A stretch of DNA of 64,000 bases from contig NZ_CP107006.1 of the NCBI RefSeq assembly GCF_022867795.2, positions 682,001-746,000 of the forward strand. The letters run 5' to 3'. Below the pieces are notes generated by a model. It was not told where the DNA came from and did not search any database. It saw nothing but the letters and a program-made list of their open reading frames with translations. Origin of the DNA: Chitinophaga horti (GTDB lineage: Bacteria; Bacteroidota; Bacteroidia; Chitinophagales; Chitinophagaceae). Shown piece after piece: positions 52,295-60,724 of this stretch. How positions within the stretch are numbered: the stretch's first letter is position 1; every line of letters begins with the position of its first letter. A program made the position numbers and the translations under genes.

Positions 52295-55200
52295 CTAGGC
52301 TGCCGGCGCTACAGACGGTGGCATCAATTTATACACCACCGGCGTAACTATTCTTGATAATAAAGTAGAGCTGATGAGCCCACCGATCAATACAATCGCC
52401 AGTGGCGAGATGAGTGGATTGGTGGAAACGGCGATAGGTATTAAACCACCAATGGCTGTAAGCGACGTAAGCACGATGGGCAGGAACCGTACCTCGCCGG
52501 CCTCGCGGATCGCTTCTTCCAGCGATTTGCCCTGTGCCCGCAACTGGTTGGTAAAGTCTACCAGCAAGATGGTGTTCTTCACTTCTATGCCTGCCAGTGC
52601 GATCAGGCCGATGATGGCTACGAATGATAAGGAATTGCCTGTCGCCCATAATGCCAGTGCAGCACCCACCACACCTAATGGAATAACAGATAATACGATC
52701 ACCGTACTCTTAAAGGTTTTAAACTCCAGGATCAACACCGCGATAAACAGGAATACCGTAACGATAATGATACTCATGAAGCCACCGAACGATTCCTGGC
52801 GGCTCTCAACTTCACCGCCCATCTCGTAGCTGTAGCCCGCTGGTAATGCAGTATTGTCCATTTTACCCATTACGTCAGCCACTACACGATCGACCAAAAA
52901 TCCTTTCTTCACAAACGCCGATACAGATACTACGCGTTTCTTTTCCTGGTGATTGATGCTCACCGGCGAGGTTTCCAGCCTGAGGTCAGCTACCTGCGAC
53001 AGCGGAACCGCGGTGCCTTGTGTATTGTTCACGAACAGGTTGTTAAACACGTCCATGTTGGCTTTGCCGGCCTTCTGTGACGTTACCAGTACCTCGTAAT
53101 CACGCTCATTCAAATCATTATATACACCGAGGTTGATGCCTGCCACGGCCAGTCGCACAGTACGATCGATGCTGGCGGTAGCAATGCCTAACTGCTGTGC
53201 CTTTGCCTTGTTGATATCCACGCGGATGTCTGACTTTAACAGGTTAACCGGGTTGTTAATGTAAATCGTGCCCTCGGTTTGCTGTAACATCTTTTCTACC
53301 CGACCGGCCAGTAAACGCAGGCTGTCGAGATTGTCGCCGAACAGGCGTACCTCCACGGGGGCAGTCATCGGCGGACCTTGTTCAAAATTTTTCACTTCTA
53401 CTTTTGCACCCGGATAAGGCGTCCATGCATGCCGCAGTTTTTCGATTAATGCTTGTTTCTCCGAAGGTTTAGTATGCGGATCTAACTGCACAAACACCTG
53501 CGCAAAGTCACTATGCTCGTTCTCCTGGATCTCGTTGTAATACACGCGGGGATGGCCTTTGCCGATGTTGCTCGCATAAAACTTCACTGCCTTTTCCTGG
53601 GCCAGGACGGCTTCTATCTTTTTCACAACGCCATCTGTATACGCCAGGTTCGATTGCGATGGCGCAATCACATTCACGAGAAACTGCGGCTTCTCCGATG
53701 CCGGGAACAAACTGAAACCAACAATGCCGAACACATAAATCGCACCTGCGAAAATGGCCACCGCGATGCCCAAAGTAATCAGCGGACGTGCCAGCGCTTT
53801 GTCCAGGAAGCGCGCATAACTGCCGTGGATCAGCTTTTTGAGTCCGCGCATGAACAGGTTGCCGTCCGGGTGACCGGTATGTTTCTTCAACAACCTGCTG
53901 GCCAGGAATGGGATGATCGTCAGCGAAACCGCCATAGACGCCAGTACGCTAAAGATCACACTCAGCGGCAGGCTGCGAATGAAGTCGCCTGCACCTTCCG
54001 GCATAAATACCAGTGGGATAAAGGCGATGATGAGTGCCGCTGTACAACCGACTACCGCAAGTCCGATCTGTTGCGTGGCCTTCAGCGTGGCTTCCATGCG
54101 GCTGTGGCCTTCGAGCATCCAGCGTTCGATGTTTTCTACTACGACGATACTGTCGTCTACGAGCAGTCCCAGTGCCACAACTAAGCCTACGATGCTGAGC
54201 TGGTTCAGGTTATAGCCGAACAGGTTGAGCAGCATAATGCCAATCGATAACGAAAGCGGGATGGAGATCATCACAATCAGTGCAGGGCGTTGTCCCAATG
54301 GGAGCAGGGTGATGGCCACGAGCAGGATCGCGATCAGGAAGTCCTTTCCAAGGCCGCCGAGACGCATGTTAACGGCATCTGCCTGGTCGAAGAATTGCAC
54401 GGAATCAATATTGGCAGGTAACGTGGACTTAAATTTTTCTATAACAGGCTTGTATAGCTCTTGCGTTTTGCTGATGTTTTCGCCCGTTTTCTGTGCGGCG
54501 CTCACCATAACACAGCGGTGGCCATTCAGGCGTGCTTTGTATTTCTCATCCTCATAGCCGTAATACACTTTGGCTACATCTTTCAGGTAGATGTTTTTCC
54601 CGTTGATAGAATATACGATCGTATTGCTGATCTCGTCGATGGACTGGTAAGTGCCGCTTGTTTTTACATTGAAGCTGCGATTGCCGGCGTCGATGCTGCC
54701 ACCAGGTATATTCACCATCTCATTTTGCAAGGCGGCCGTTACGGCCGAAGACGGTATCTGCATCTGCGAAAGCTTTTCCAGCGCCAGTTCAATCCGTACC
54801 TGCTGCTCCGGCAAACCGTGAATCTTTACTTCTTTCAGGGAAGGGATTTTTTCTAATTCGTCCTGCAGTTTTTCTGCATAGTATTGGAGTTTATCGCGCG
54901 GCGCATTCTCCGATACAAGCGCTACCTGCAACACATTCACGTCCGACGGTTGCTGCTTTTTGACCTCGATGCTCGCAATGTCCGCCGGTAGCTCACGTTG
55001 TTTGCTATTCACTTCGCGAACAAGTTCCTGGTACTTCTGGTCAACGTTGGAACTGTACTTGTATTCTACCTGCATGACGGCCACGCCGTCGCTGATTTTC
55101 GTACGAACTTTTTTAATGTCTTCGAGGCCATAGATCTGCTTCTCCAGCGGATCTACCACCAGTTCTTCCATATCCTTCGGGCTGGTGCCCGGATATACTA

Positions 55201-55345
55201 CGATCACAGAGAACTGCGGCGCTTTCGTATCGGGATCTTCCGACCGCGGCATATTCAAAATGGTGGTGATGCCCAGTACAATGATCATGATGAAAATGAT
55301 CAGCGTAAACTGGTAATTTTTTACGGCGTAGTTAGTGATTTTCAT
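52295..55345 (-). CDS. RND family efflux transporter permease (AcrB-like)
   Basis: 1016 aa, twelve membrane segments. Canonical proton-relay motifs are kept: Asp-Asp in TM4 (GLLVDDSIVVVENI) and Lys in TM10 (LAGIEVKNTILLVDF). N-terminal periplasmic porter motif FSVIVVYPGTSPKDMEELVV. It is the inner-membrane pump of a TetR-controlled TolC-MFP-RND operon; last gene, 10 nt after the adaptor. Substrate not deducible. Confidence 0.95.
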   Translation of the reverse strand: MKITNYAVKNYQFTLIIFIMIIVLGITTILNMPRSEDPDTKAPQFSVIVVYPGTSPKDMEELVVDPLEKQIYGLEDIKKVRTKISDGVAVMQVEYKYSSNVDQKYQELVREVNSKQRELPADIASIEVKKQQPSDVNVLQVALVSENAPRDKLQYYAEKLQDELEKIPSLKEVKIHGLPEQQVRIELALEKLSQMQIPSSAVTAALQNEMVNIPGGSIDAGNRSFNVKTSGTYQSIDEISNTIVYSINGKNIYLKDVAKVYYGYEDEKYKARLNGHRCVMVSAAQKTGENISKTQELYKPVIEKFKSTLPANIDSVQFFDQADAVNMRLGGLGKDFLIAILLVAITLLPLGQRPALIVMISIPLSLSIGIMLLNLFGYNLNQLSIVGLVVALGLLVDDSIVVVENIERWMLEGHSRMEATLKATQQIGLAVVGCTAALIIAFIPLVFMPEGAGDFIRSLPLSVIFSVLASMAVSLTIIPFLASRLLKKHTGHPDGNLFMRGLKKLIHGSYARFLDKALARPLITLGIAVAIFAGAIYVFGIVGFSLFPASEKPQFLVNVIAPSQSNLAYTDGVVKKIEAVLAQEKAVKFYASNIGKGHPRVYYNEIQENEHSDFAQVFVQLDPHTKPSEKQALIEKLRHAWTPYPGAKVEVKNFEQGPPMTAPVEVRLFGDNLDSLRLLAGRVEKMLQQTEGTIYINNPVNLLKSDIRVDINKAKAQQLGIATASIDRTVRLAVAGINLGVYNDLNERDYEVLVTSQKAGKANMDVFNNLFVNNTQGTAVPLSQVADLRLETSPVSINHQEKKRVVSVSAFVKKGFLVDRVVADVMGKMDNTALPAGYSYEMGGEVESRQESFGGFMSIIIVTVFLFIAVLILEFKTFKSTVIVLSVIPLGVVGAALALWATGNSLSFVAIIGLIALAGIEVKNTILLVDFTNQLRAQGKSLEEAIREAGEVRFLPIVLTSLTAIGGLIPIAVSTNPLISPLAIVLIGGLISSTLLSRIVTPVVYKLMPPSVAPAA

Positions 55346-55355
55346 GATGCTGCGG

Positions 55356-56399
55356 TTAAGGAATGATGCGGATAGGTGATTGGTCGGTGAGATACGCGCT
55401 GCCTGAAATAATCAGCTGCTCGCCAGGCTTAACCCCACCGCTCAGCATCACCTGCTCTTTTTCAATACCAGCAATGGTTACGGGCACTTTGCGGGCAGTT
55501 TTGCCGTCGCTCGTCACAAATACAAATCCCTCGCTGCCATTACCGTCCAGCACGGCGTCGTACGGTACCGGCCAGGCGTTTTGTGCAACATTGGAACAAT
55601 GGATCTTACATTGTCCGAACATACCCGCTGCTAGGCCTGTCGCCTGGGTTGCATCCAGTTTGATGTCTACGCTTAACGTGCCGCTCTGTACATCGATGCC
55701 TTCTGCTTTGCGGCTCACCGTTCCGTTTAATACTCTGCCTGGTAAAGCCTGAACGGTAACGTCGGCCTTGTCGCCGATTTTCAGCGCGGCCCAATCCCTG
55801 TCGCTAAGGCCTACACGGAGAAGCCAGTTGTTACCTGCCGCACCATTTGTTTGTAATACGGGCGTGCCGGCGTTTACGAGCTGACCGGCATTTGCGAGTT
55901 TATGCAATACAAAGCCATCTTTAGGCGCATGGATGGCAGAGTAGTTGCGGTTGAAGCGTGCGCTGTTCAGCTGTTGCTCTGCCAGTTGTAAAGCCGTTTG
56001 TGTGTTCTGCAGTTGTTCGAGCGTTGCTACACTATCTGCATACAGCCGCTGCGTACGTTGATGATCGCGTTGCGCTTTTTCATAACTCAATTGCAGTTGA
56101 GAAACCTCGGCGTTGATTTCGGTGAGGTGCAAACTGGCGAGCAGCTGTCCTTTACGAACGGCGTCGCCTTCTTTTACATAAATGTCACTGATAATGCCAC
56201 CTGTCTTGAAAGACAAGTTGGTTTCGTCATCGGTCGTGAATTGTCCGGAAGCTACGATGTTACCTTCTTTGTCAGCGCCGCCGACAGGCATCACTTTCAC
56301 AGGAATGATGTTCGTATCCTTAGCCACGTTGGTAGCCGGCTCGCTGCCGCAGGCGGCCAGCAATAAGGTAAGTGAAGATAGAAGCAGTGTGTGTTTCAT
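55356..56399 (-). CDS. RND efflux periplasmic adaptor lipoprotein (MFP)
   Basis: 347 aa. Lipobox LLAAC (Cys17). Lipoyl-like half motifs SFKTGGIISDIYVKEGDAVR and IHAPKDGFVLHKLANAGQLV flank a helical hairpin (QLSYEKAQRDHQRTQRLYAD). C-terminal MP domain with VPYDAVLDGNGSEGFVFV and LIISGSAYLTDQSPIRII. Middle gene of the operon: 6 nt after TolC, 10 nt before RND. Confidence 0.94.
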   Translation of the reverse strand: MKHTLLLSSLTLLLAACGSEPATNVAKDTNIIPVKVMPVGGADKEGNIVASGQFTTDDETNLSFKTGGIISDIYVKEGDAVRKGQLLASLHLTEINAEVSQLQLSYEKAQRDHQRTQRLYADSVATLEQLQNTQTALQLAEQQLNSARFNRNYSAIHAPKDGFVLHKLANAGQLVNAGTPVLQTNGAAGNNWLLRVGLSDRDWAALKIGDKADVTVQALPGRVLNGTVSRKAEGIDVQSGTLSVDIKLDATQATGLAAGMFGQCKIHCSNVAQNAWPVPYDAVLDGNGSEGFVFVTSDGKTARKVPVTIAGIEKEQVMLSGGVKPGEQLIISGSAYLTDQSPIRIIP

Positions 56400-56405
56400 A
56401 TAAAA

Positions 56406-57776
56406 TTAGTTTTGCGTAGTTAAAGGATAAGCCGCCTGTTCACGTTCCACGATGGCGGCAGCAGTTTGCAGCGCCGCCTCTGAAATGGCCAGCTGCAGTT
56501 GCGCCTGGGTGAGTTGATTTTGTGCGTCCAGCAATTCGATGTATAGTAACTGACCTTCGCGGTATACGATCTGCTGATCGCGGTAATAACGTTTGGCAAA
56601 GGCAAGCTGCTCGCCGGCAGCGCGGTAATTAAGTACCGCCGTATTATAGTTGTTCAGCGCCTGTCGCAGTTGTAGCTGCAGGCTTTCTTCCAGCTGCGCC
56701 GCCTGCGTACGAACGGACTGCACATCGATGGCCGCCGATTTTATCTTATGCTGGTTGCCGCGATTGGCAAACAGGTTCCATTGCAGGTTTACGCCCCAGA
56801 AGTAATAGCGGCTCTGATCATTGAACTTAAAACCTTCCGACTGGGAACCGAGATCTAAGAAAGTATTGACCTTCGGCAGCAAATAAGAGCGCTGCATTTT
56901 TTCATTGAGCATTAACGCATTGGTCGCCTTATTTACCTGTAAAATCTCTTCCCGTTGCTTGATAGCAGCGGTTTGCAGCACTGGTTGCAATTCCGCTTTT
57001 ACGGTTGCAGCTTCCATCGTTATGCTATCTGTCAACTGCCGGTTCAGTAAAAAATTGAAATAGGCTTTCGCATTTTCCCGCTCGTTCACCGCACGGTTAA
57101 TGTCGGCAGCGATCTTCTGCATCTCTGTATTGGAGCGGTATACAGCCGTGTTGTTGCGCGTGCCGTTTTTTACCAGACTCTCATTTACCCGAATGTTTTC
57201 TTTGATCAGCTGCAAGGCATTTTCATGAATGTTCACCGCCTGCGATGCCTGGTAGTACTGGTAGTAGGCGAGTTTGATATCCTTTACCAGCGCGCGTTTG
57301 TATACGTTCACCGCCGCTTCCTGCTGCGATAGCTGTTCCTGCCGGATTTTCTTATTGTAGTAAATCTCTGCATCCAGCAGCGGGAGCGTGGTGCGCAGCT
57401 TCGTGTCGTAGAAATTCTCCGGGTTCAGTTGAAACCGCTGGTTCTGCAATTGCGGAAACTGTTTGCTGCCGGTAAGGTCGTTAAGCGTGCTGTAAGCGTT
57501 GTTCAGCAGGTCGCCCAGTGGCAGATCGATGGAGCGGCCGCCTTTCGATGCGTTGTAACTGGCGAGCAGCGCTACGTTAGGACCGTACAAACTTTTGGCC
57601 TGTTGCAGGGCGAGCATCGACTTTTCCAGTTGAAAGTGTTGCTCCTGCAAGCCCTTGTTGTTCGCAAAGGCCTGTTGTATGTAGCCATCCAGTACCGGCT
57701 GCTGGGCATGTACCGCCGCTGCCGACAGCACACAAAGTGCTATTAACATCGGTACTTTAGTTAGTGTTGTCAACAT
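56406..57776 (-). CDS. TolC family outer membrane efflux protein
   Basis: 456 aa. Signal peptide (LIALCVLSAAAVHAQQ). Paired OEP coiled-coil regions (QLEKSMLALQQAKSLYGPNV, AALLASYN; later QLEESLQLQLRQALNNYNTA, LYIELLDAQNQLTQAQLQLA). First gene of the operon. The ATG abuts a 19-bp operator-like repeat, so expression is expected to be repressed by the TetR protein encoded just upstream. Confidence 0.93.
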   Translation of the reverse strand: MLTTLTKVPMLIALCVLSAAAVHAQQPVLDGYIQQAFANNKGLQEQHFQLEKSMLALQQAKSLYGPNVALLASYNASKGGRSIDLPLGDLLNNAYSTLNDLTGSKQFPQLQNQRFQLNPENFYDTKLRTTLPLLDAEIYYNKKIRQEQLSQQEAAVNVYKRALVKDIKLAYYQYYQASQAVNIHENALQLIKENIRVNESLVKNGTRNNTAVYRSNTEMQKIAADINRAVNERENAKAYFNFLLNRQLTDSITMEAATVKAELQPVLQTAAIKQREEILQVNKATNALMLNEKMQRSYLLPKVNTFLDLGSQSEGFKFNDQSRYYFWGVNLQWNLFANRGNQHKIKSAAIDVQSVRTQAAQLEESLQLQLRQALNNYNTAVLNYRAAGEQLAFAKRYYRDQQIVYREGQLLYIELLDAQNQLTQAQLQLAISEAALQTAAAIVEREQAAYPLTTQN

Positions 57777-57793
57777 AATGAACAGTGTTTAGT
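57775..57793. promoter_or_regulatory. TetR operator copy 1 (tolC promoter)
   Basis: ATAATGAACAGTGTTTAGT, identical over 19 bp to the copy at 58486. The core TGAACA-G-TGTTTA is palindromic except for one base. It touches the tolC start codon, so a bound repressor would block transcription initiation or clearance. Confidence 0.75.
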
Positions 57794-57800
57794 GATGTAG

Positions 57801-57826
57801 CAAAAAATAAAGGCCGTATGGCCTTT
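57801..57826 (-). terminator. intrinsic terminator of tetR
   Basis: 7-bp perfect stem AAAGGCC / GGCCTTT (57809-57826) with loop GTAT, then ATTTTTTG on the minus strand, 23 nt after the tetR stop. It separates tetR from the efflux operon, so the two have their own promoters. Confidence 0.75.
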
Positions 57827-57848
57827 GGTATATAAACCCTGCAGGAGT

Positions 57849-58463
57849 TTACTTTTTAATTTGTGCGAGATAGGCCGCTGTTGCGGCATCCATGCTTTCT
57901 TTGATCATCTCTGTGCGGAGATGGGTCGGTTTAAACCGGCATTTAAGGTCGAGGCTCACCAGCCCGTGGGCGAAGCCCCAAACGGAAATCGCGCCGACTA
58001 CGGCATCTGTAAAACGAATACAGTCATGGGCGATGCAGTCGTCCACACATTGCTTCAACATTTCGAAAGCATCGTCGCCATTGTCCCATCCCTCCGGATT
58101 TTCAACGGCATTCATCGGCGCTTTCATAATAAACATCAGGTCGTACAATTCCGGCTCTGCCTTGGCAAATGCCATGTAGCTCTCCATGATCTGGGTAAGC
58201 CTTGCAAACGGATCGGGAGCAAAATTAATCGAGCGAAAAGCCGCCGCGAGTTGATCAAAGGCGTCGCGCTGCGCATCCAGTAACAACTCGTCTTTATCCT
58301 TATAATAAAGGTAAAGCGTAGCCGGACTGTATTCAATCTTGTCCGCGATGTTACGAATGCTCACCTTTTCGTACCCTTCTTCCTTAAAAGTTTGTACTGC
58401 AGCGTCCACAATGCGTTTCCGCATTTCCGTCCTTTCTCTTTCTTTTCTTTCGCTGATGCCCAT
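57849..58463 (-). CDS. TetR/AcrR family transcriptional regulator
   Basis: 204 aa. N-terminal HTH (RKRIVDAAVQTFKEEGYEKV, SIRNIADKIEYSPATLYLYY). C-terminal ligand/dimer domain with TetR_C-type helices (AFRSINFAPDPFARLTQIME, VGAISVWGFAHGLVSL). It should repress its own gene and the TolC-MFP-RND operon through the two identical 19-bp sites, and be released by a substrate of the pump. Confidence 0.93.
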   Translation of the reverse strand: MGISERKERERTEMRKRIVDAAVQTFKEEGYEKVSIRNIADKIEYSPATLYLYYKDKDELLLDAQRDAFDQLAAAFRSINFAPDPFARLTQIMESYMAFAKAEPELYDLMFIMKAPMNAVENPEGWDNGDDAFEMLKQCVDDCIAHDCIRFTDAVVGAISVWGFAHGLVSLDLKCRFKPTHLRTEMIKESMDAATAAYLAQIKK

Positions 58464-58480
58464 GATGAATGTTTACGATG

Positions 58481-58488
58481 CAAATATA
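58481..58488 (-). promoter_or_regulatory. -7 promoter box of tetR
   Basis: TATATTTG on the minus strand is a perfect match to the Bacteroidota -7 consensus TAnnTTTG, 18 nt upstream of the tetR ATG and overlapping operator copy 2. Confidence 0.6.
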
Positions 58489-58504
58489 ATGAACAGTGTT
58501 TAGT
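58486..58504. promoter_or_regulatory. TetR operator copy 2 (tetR promoter)
   Basis: Second identical copy of ATAATGAACAGTGTTTAGT. It overlaps the -7 box and the spacer upstream of tetR, as expected for autorepression. Confidence 0.75.
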
Positions 58505-58610
58505 TTTTCCAAATTTATCTAAGAAAAACAACTAAGTAATTGATTGTTAGTCTACTTCTCTTCCCTCTTCAGCCCCCGTTGTGTCACTCCCTTCATCCTC
58601 ACCGCGCTTA

Positions 58611-59492
58611 TCAGCGGGACAGCGGCTTCCTGATTAATTGTACATTAAATACAATAATCGATATCAAAATAAGTACATACGCCGACAATTGAATCATATT
58701 GATCTGCTCATGGTAATGAAAGATCGCCAGGTTAAAAGCAATGATCGGGTTGATGTATAACAGCATGCCGACGGTCGACGAGTTGATGCCTTTCAATGCA
58801 TACAGGTTGAGGAATAACGGTACGATCGTAAAAAGCACCGCTATAACAGCAATCGACGTATAGAAAAACGCTTCCTGTGGTACGGGGCCGCTAAACACCG
58901 GGAAAAACGGCAGTAATATCAACGCTGCGAATATGATCTGTATGCTAAGGTTCAGGAATTTATCCAGCGCATTGTTGCGACGCTGTATGACGAGGTAAAG
59001 CGCATACGACAAGGCAGTAATTACCGCATAAAACAAATCCGGCAGACTATTGAACGACAGCATCATACAACTAATCGCACTTAACCCGACGGCTGCCCAT
59101 TGCCACTTGTTGAGATGCTCTTTCAGGATCAGCGCGGCTAATACCGCCGTCAGGATCGGGCATACCAGGTAGGCCAGCGACGTTGCTTTCACGCTCACAT
59201 GATTCATCGCATAAATGAAGAAAAACCAGTTGCCCGTCAGCAGCAGCCCTCCGCCCAAAGTAAGCAACGCTGTGCGTTTCCGTTCTTGTGGCGTCATCGA
59301 TTTGATAATGATGCGACTCTCCCGTAACGTTCGGCGACGGATGAACAACCCAATGGCCAGCATCAGCGCGGCGCACAGAAACACACGGTAAAAGAGGATG
59401 TCGGCCGACAGGTAATGATGCAGGGGCTTCAGTACCAGGCTGAAAAATCCCCAGGTAGCAAACGCACAAATCGCAGCGATATAGTATTTCAT
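58611..59492 (-). CDS. EamA/RarD-like drug-metabolite transporter
   Basis: 293 aa, ten hydrophobic helices in two EamA repeats (AAICAFATWGFFSLVLKPLH; VITALSYALYLVIQRRNNAL), with GNWFFFIYAMNHVSVKATSLAY-type TM4 (as GNWFFFIYAMNH, then SLAYLVCPILTAVLAALILK) as in RarD. The ATG at 59492 is preferred to the TTG at 59501. Inner-membrane exporter of unknown metabolite. Confidence 0.9.
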   Translation of the reverse strand: MKYYIAAICAFATWGFFSLVLKPLHHYLSADILFYRVFLCAALMLAIGLFIRRRTLRESRIIIKSMTPQERKRTALLTLGGGLLLTGNWFFFIYAMNHVSVKATSLAYLVCPILTAVLAALILKEHLNKWQWAAVGLSAISCMMLSFNSLPDLFYAVITALSYALYLVIQRRNNALDKFLNLSIQIIFAALILLPFFPVFSGPVPQEAFFYTSIAVIAVLFTIVPLFLNLYALKGINSSTVGMLLYINPIIAFNLAIFHYHEQINMIQLSAYVLILISIIVFNVQLIRKPLSR

Positions 59493-59498
59493 GGGTGT

Positions 59499-59506
59499 CA
59501 AAGGTA
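59499..59506 (-). promoter_or_regulatory. -7 promoter box of the EamA gene
   Basis: TACCTTTG on the minus strand matches TAnnTTTG exactly, only 6 nt before the ATG, implying a near-leaderless mRNA. No clear -33 TTG. Confidence 0.45.
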
Positions 59507-59544
59507 AATTTTCTGTTTTTCATTTTCGCTTCATCTTCGGCCGG

Positions 59545-59552
59545 TAGTTTTG
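59545..59552 (+). promoter_or_regulatory. -7 promoter box of the repeat-protein gene
   Basis: TAGTTTTG matches the Bacteroidota TAnnTTTG box, 42 nt before the ATG at 59595. No clear -33 element. Confidence 0.45.
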
Positions 59553-59594
59553 TTTTATCAAATTGATTCAATCACCTAATAAAACCGAAACACG

Positions 59595-60335
59595 ATGAAA
59601 ACGAAAGGATTAATCTTCGCAGCACTGCTCATATCTGGCGCCACTTTCGCCCAGGAAAAATCAGCGAGCGTTACCGTACAAGGCAACACTTCCGCGAGTG
59701 TCAGAAAAGGAAACGCCCAGGCGGAGTACAATACCAGCGCTGACGCGAATACGAAAGCAAGTACCAACGGTGCTACATCCGCTGATATACAAAGTGAAAA
59801 AACGGTCGATGCCGGCAGTGCAGCAGGTGTTCAGGGCCAAAAAACGGGCAACGCCATTAACGCCGGCGCATCCACGGCCAGCAACGTCCAGGTACAAGCC
59901 AGCAAGGCTGTCAATGCAGGCGCATCCGCCGCCAATAACCTTCAAGTGCAAACGGGCAACGCAATCACCGCAGGCGCATCCGCCGCCAGTAACCTTCAAG
60001 TGCAAACGGGCAACGCAATCACCGCAGGCGCATCCGCCGCCAATAACCTTCAAGTGCAAACGGGCAACGCAATCACCGCAGGCGCATCCGCCGCCAATAA
60101 CCTTCAGGTGCAAACGGGCAACGCAATCACCGCAGGCGCATCCGCCACAAATGCTTTGCAATTGCAAACCGCCAAGGTTATCAGCACGACCTCCACTGTT
60201 AATCACACGTTAAAGTCCACAGCGAAAACATCCGCCCAGGCAGCTGCAACGGTAAATAAAACGGTGCGTATCCAAGCGGCTCCGGTGAAGGTGAACGCAA
60301 TATCTACAACAACTGCAGGAATAAAACTTCATTAA
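59595..60335 (+). CDS. secreted low-complexity repeat protein
   Basis: 246 aa. Signal peptide (LIFAALLISGATFAQ). Mature part rich in Ala, Thr, Asn, Gln and Ser, with no Cys, Trp or Phe. Residues about 90-197 are six tandem 18-residue units of the form AGASAANNLQVQTGNAIT, the middle ones almost identical. The regular alternation suggests a beta-solenoid or extended surface/adhesive fibre. The tail (TVRIQAAPVKVNAISTTTAG) is basic. Start of a gene row that includes an outer membrane protein and a two-component system. Family not recognised. Confidence 0.8.
   Translation: MKTKGLIFAALLISGATFAQEKSASVTVQGNTSASVRKGNAQAEYNTSADANTKASTNGATSADIQSEKTVDAGSAAGVQGQKTGNAINAGASTASNVQVQASKAVNAGASAANNLQVQTGNAITAGASAASNLQVQTGNAITAGASAANNLQVQTGNAITAGASAANNLQVQTGNAITAGASATNALQLQTAKVISTTSTVNHTLKSTAKTSAQAAATVNKTVRIQAAPVKVNAISTTTAGIKLH
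59862..60185 (+). repeat. 54-bp tandem repeats within the secreted protein gene
   Basis: Units begin at 59862 (diverged), 59916, 59970, 60024, 60078 and 60132 (partly diverged), all spaced by exactly 54 nt (18 codons). Units 59970, 60024 and 60078 differ by only one or two bases, which points to recent duplication. No unique spacers, so not CRISPR. Confidence 0.9.
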
Positions 60336-60345
60336 TCAACAGCAA

Positions 60346-60391
60346 CAACAGGTTTTTGCCGGTGTAACAACTGGCGAAAATCTGTTATTTT
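60346..60391 (+). terminator. intrinsic terminator or attenuator before the Pro-rich gene
   Basis: 16-bp RNA stem AACAGGTTTTTGCCGG / CTGGCGAAAATCTGTT (three G-U pairs), loop TGTAACAA, then ATTTTT, ending 2 nt before the ATG at 60393. It ends the repeat-protein transcript; read-through would be needed for the next gene, unless that has its own promoter inside the stem. Confidence 0.75.
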
Positions 60392-60392
60392 T

Positions 60393-60707
60393 ATGGCCAT
60401 GGTGAAACTGACCTTACCTCACTTTATATTTGCCGCCAGCCTTTTCGCACTGCCTTTATGCAGCCACGGCGAAACAGGCGGCCTGCACGCAGGCATGCCC
60501 GCAGCGGCCGATACGTCGGTTACACCACAGCAGCCGCCCAAACCGGCCACAAAGAACAGTGAAACAATACCGGAGGTAAAAGTGCCGGACATCATCAAAG
60601 AAGTACCAAAGTCGAAGCGAAAACTTAAACCAATTGCCGTACCTACACCTGTACCGGTAAAACCGCTGAAAGTGATCAAGCCGAAAGTGATTAAAGTAGG
60701 TATTTAG
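60393..60707 (+). CDS. hypothetical exported Pro/Lys-rich protein
   Basis: 104 aa (ATG 60393; ATG 60399 also possible). Signal peptide LPHFIFAASLFALPLCSHG. Mature part has no fold-like hydrophobic pattern and is rich in Pro, Lys and Val (PEVKVPDIIKEV, PIAVPTPVPVKPLKVIKPKV), reminiscent of TonB-type periplasm-spanning linkers. 17 nt before the beta-barrel gene. No family recognised. Confidence 0.65.
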   Translation: MAMVKLTLPHFIFAASLFALPLCSHGETGGLHAGMPAAADTSVTPQQPPKPATKNSETIPEVKVPDIIKEVPKSKRKLKPIAVPTPVPVKPLKVIKPKVIKVGI

Positions 60708-60724
60708 CGGCCGGCTGAAAATGA

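Noticed and set aside
59862..60185. CRISPR array
   Set aside because: Units are contiguous and coding with no unique spacers; no cas genes in the window.
59661..60206. Open minus-strand frame of 181 codons, Cys/Gly-rich repeats
   Set aside because: It is the antisense of the 54-bp repeats; the plus frame has a signal peptide and promoter box, and the minus frame has none.
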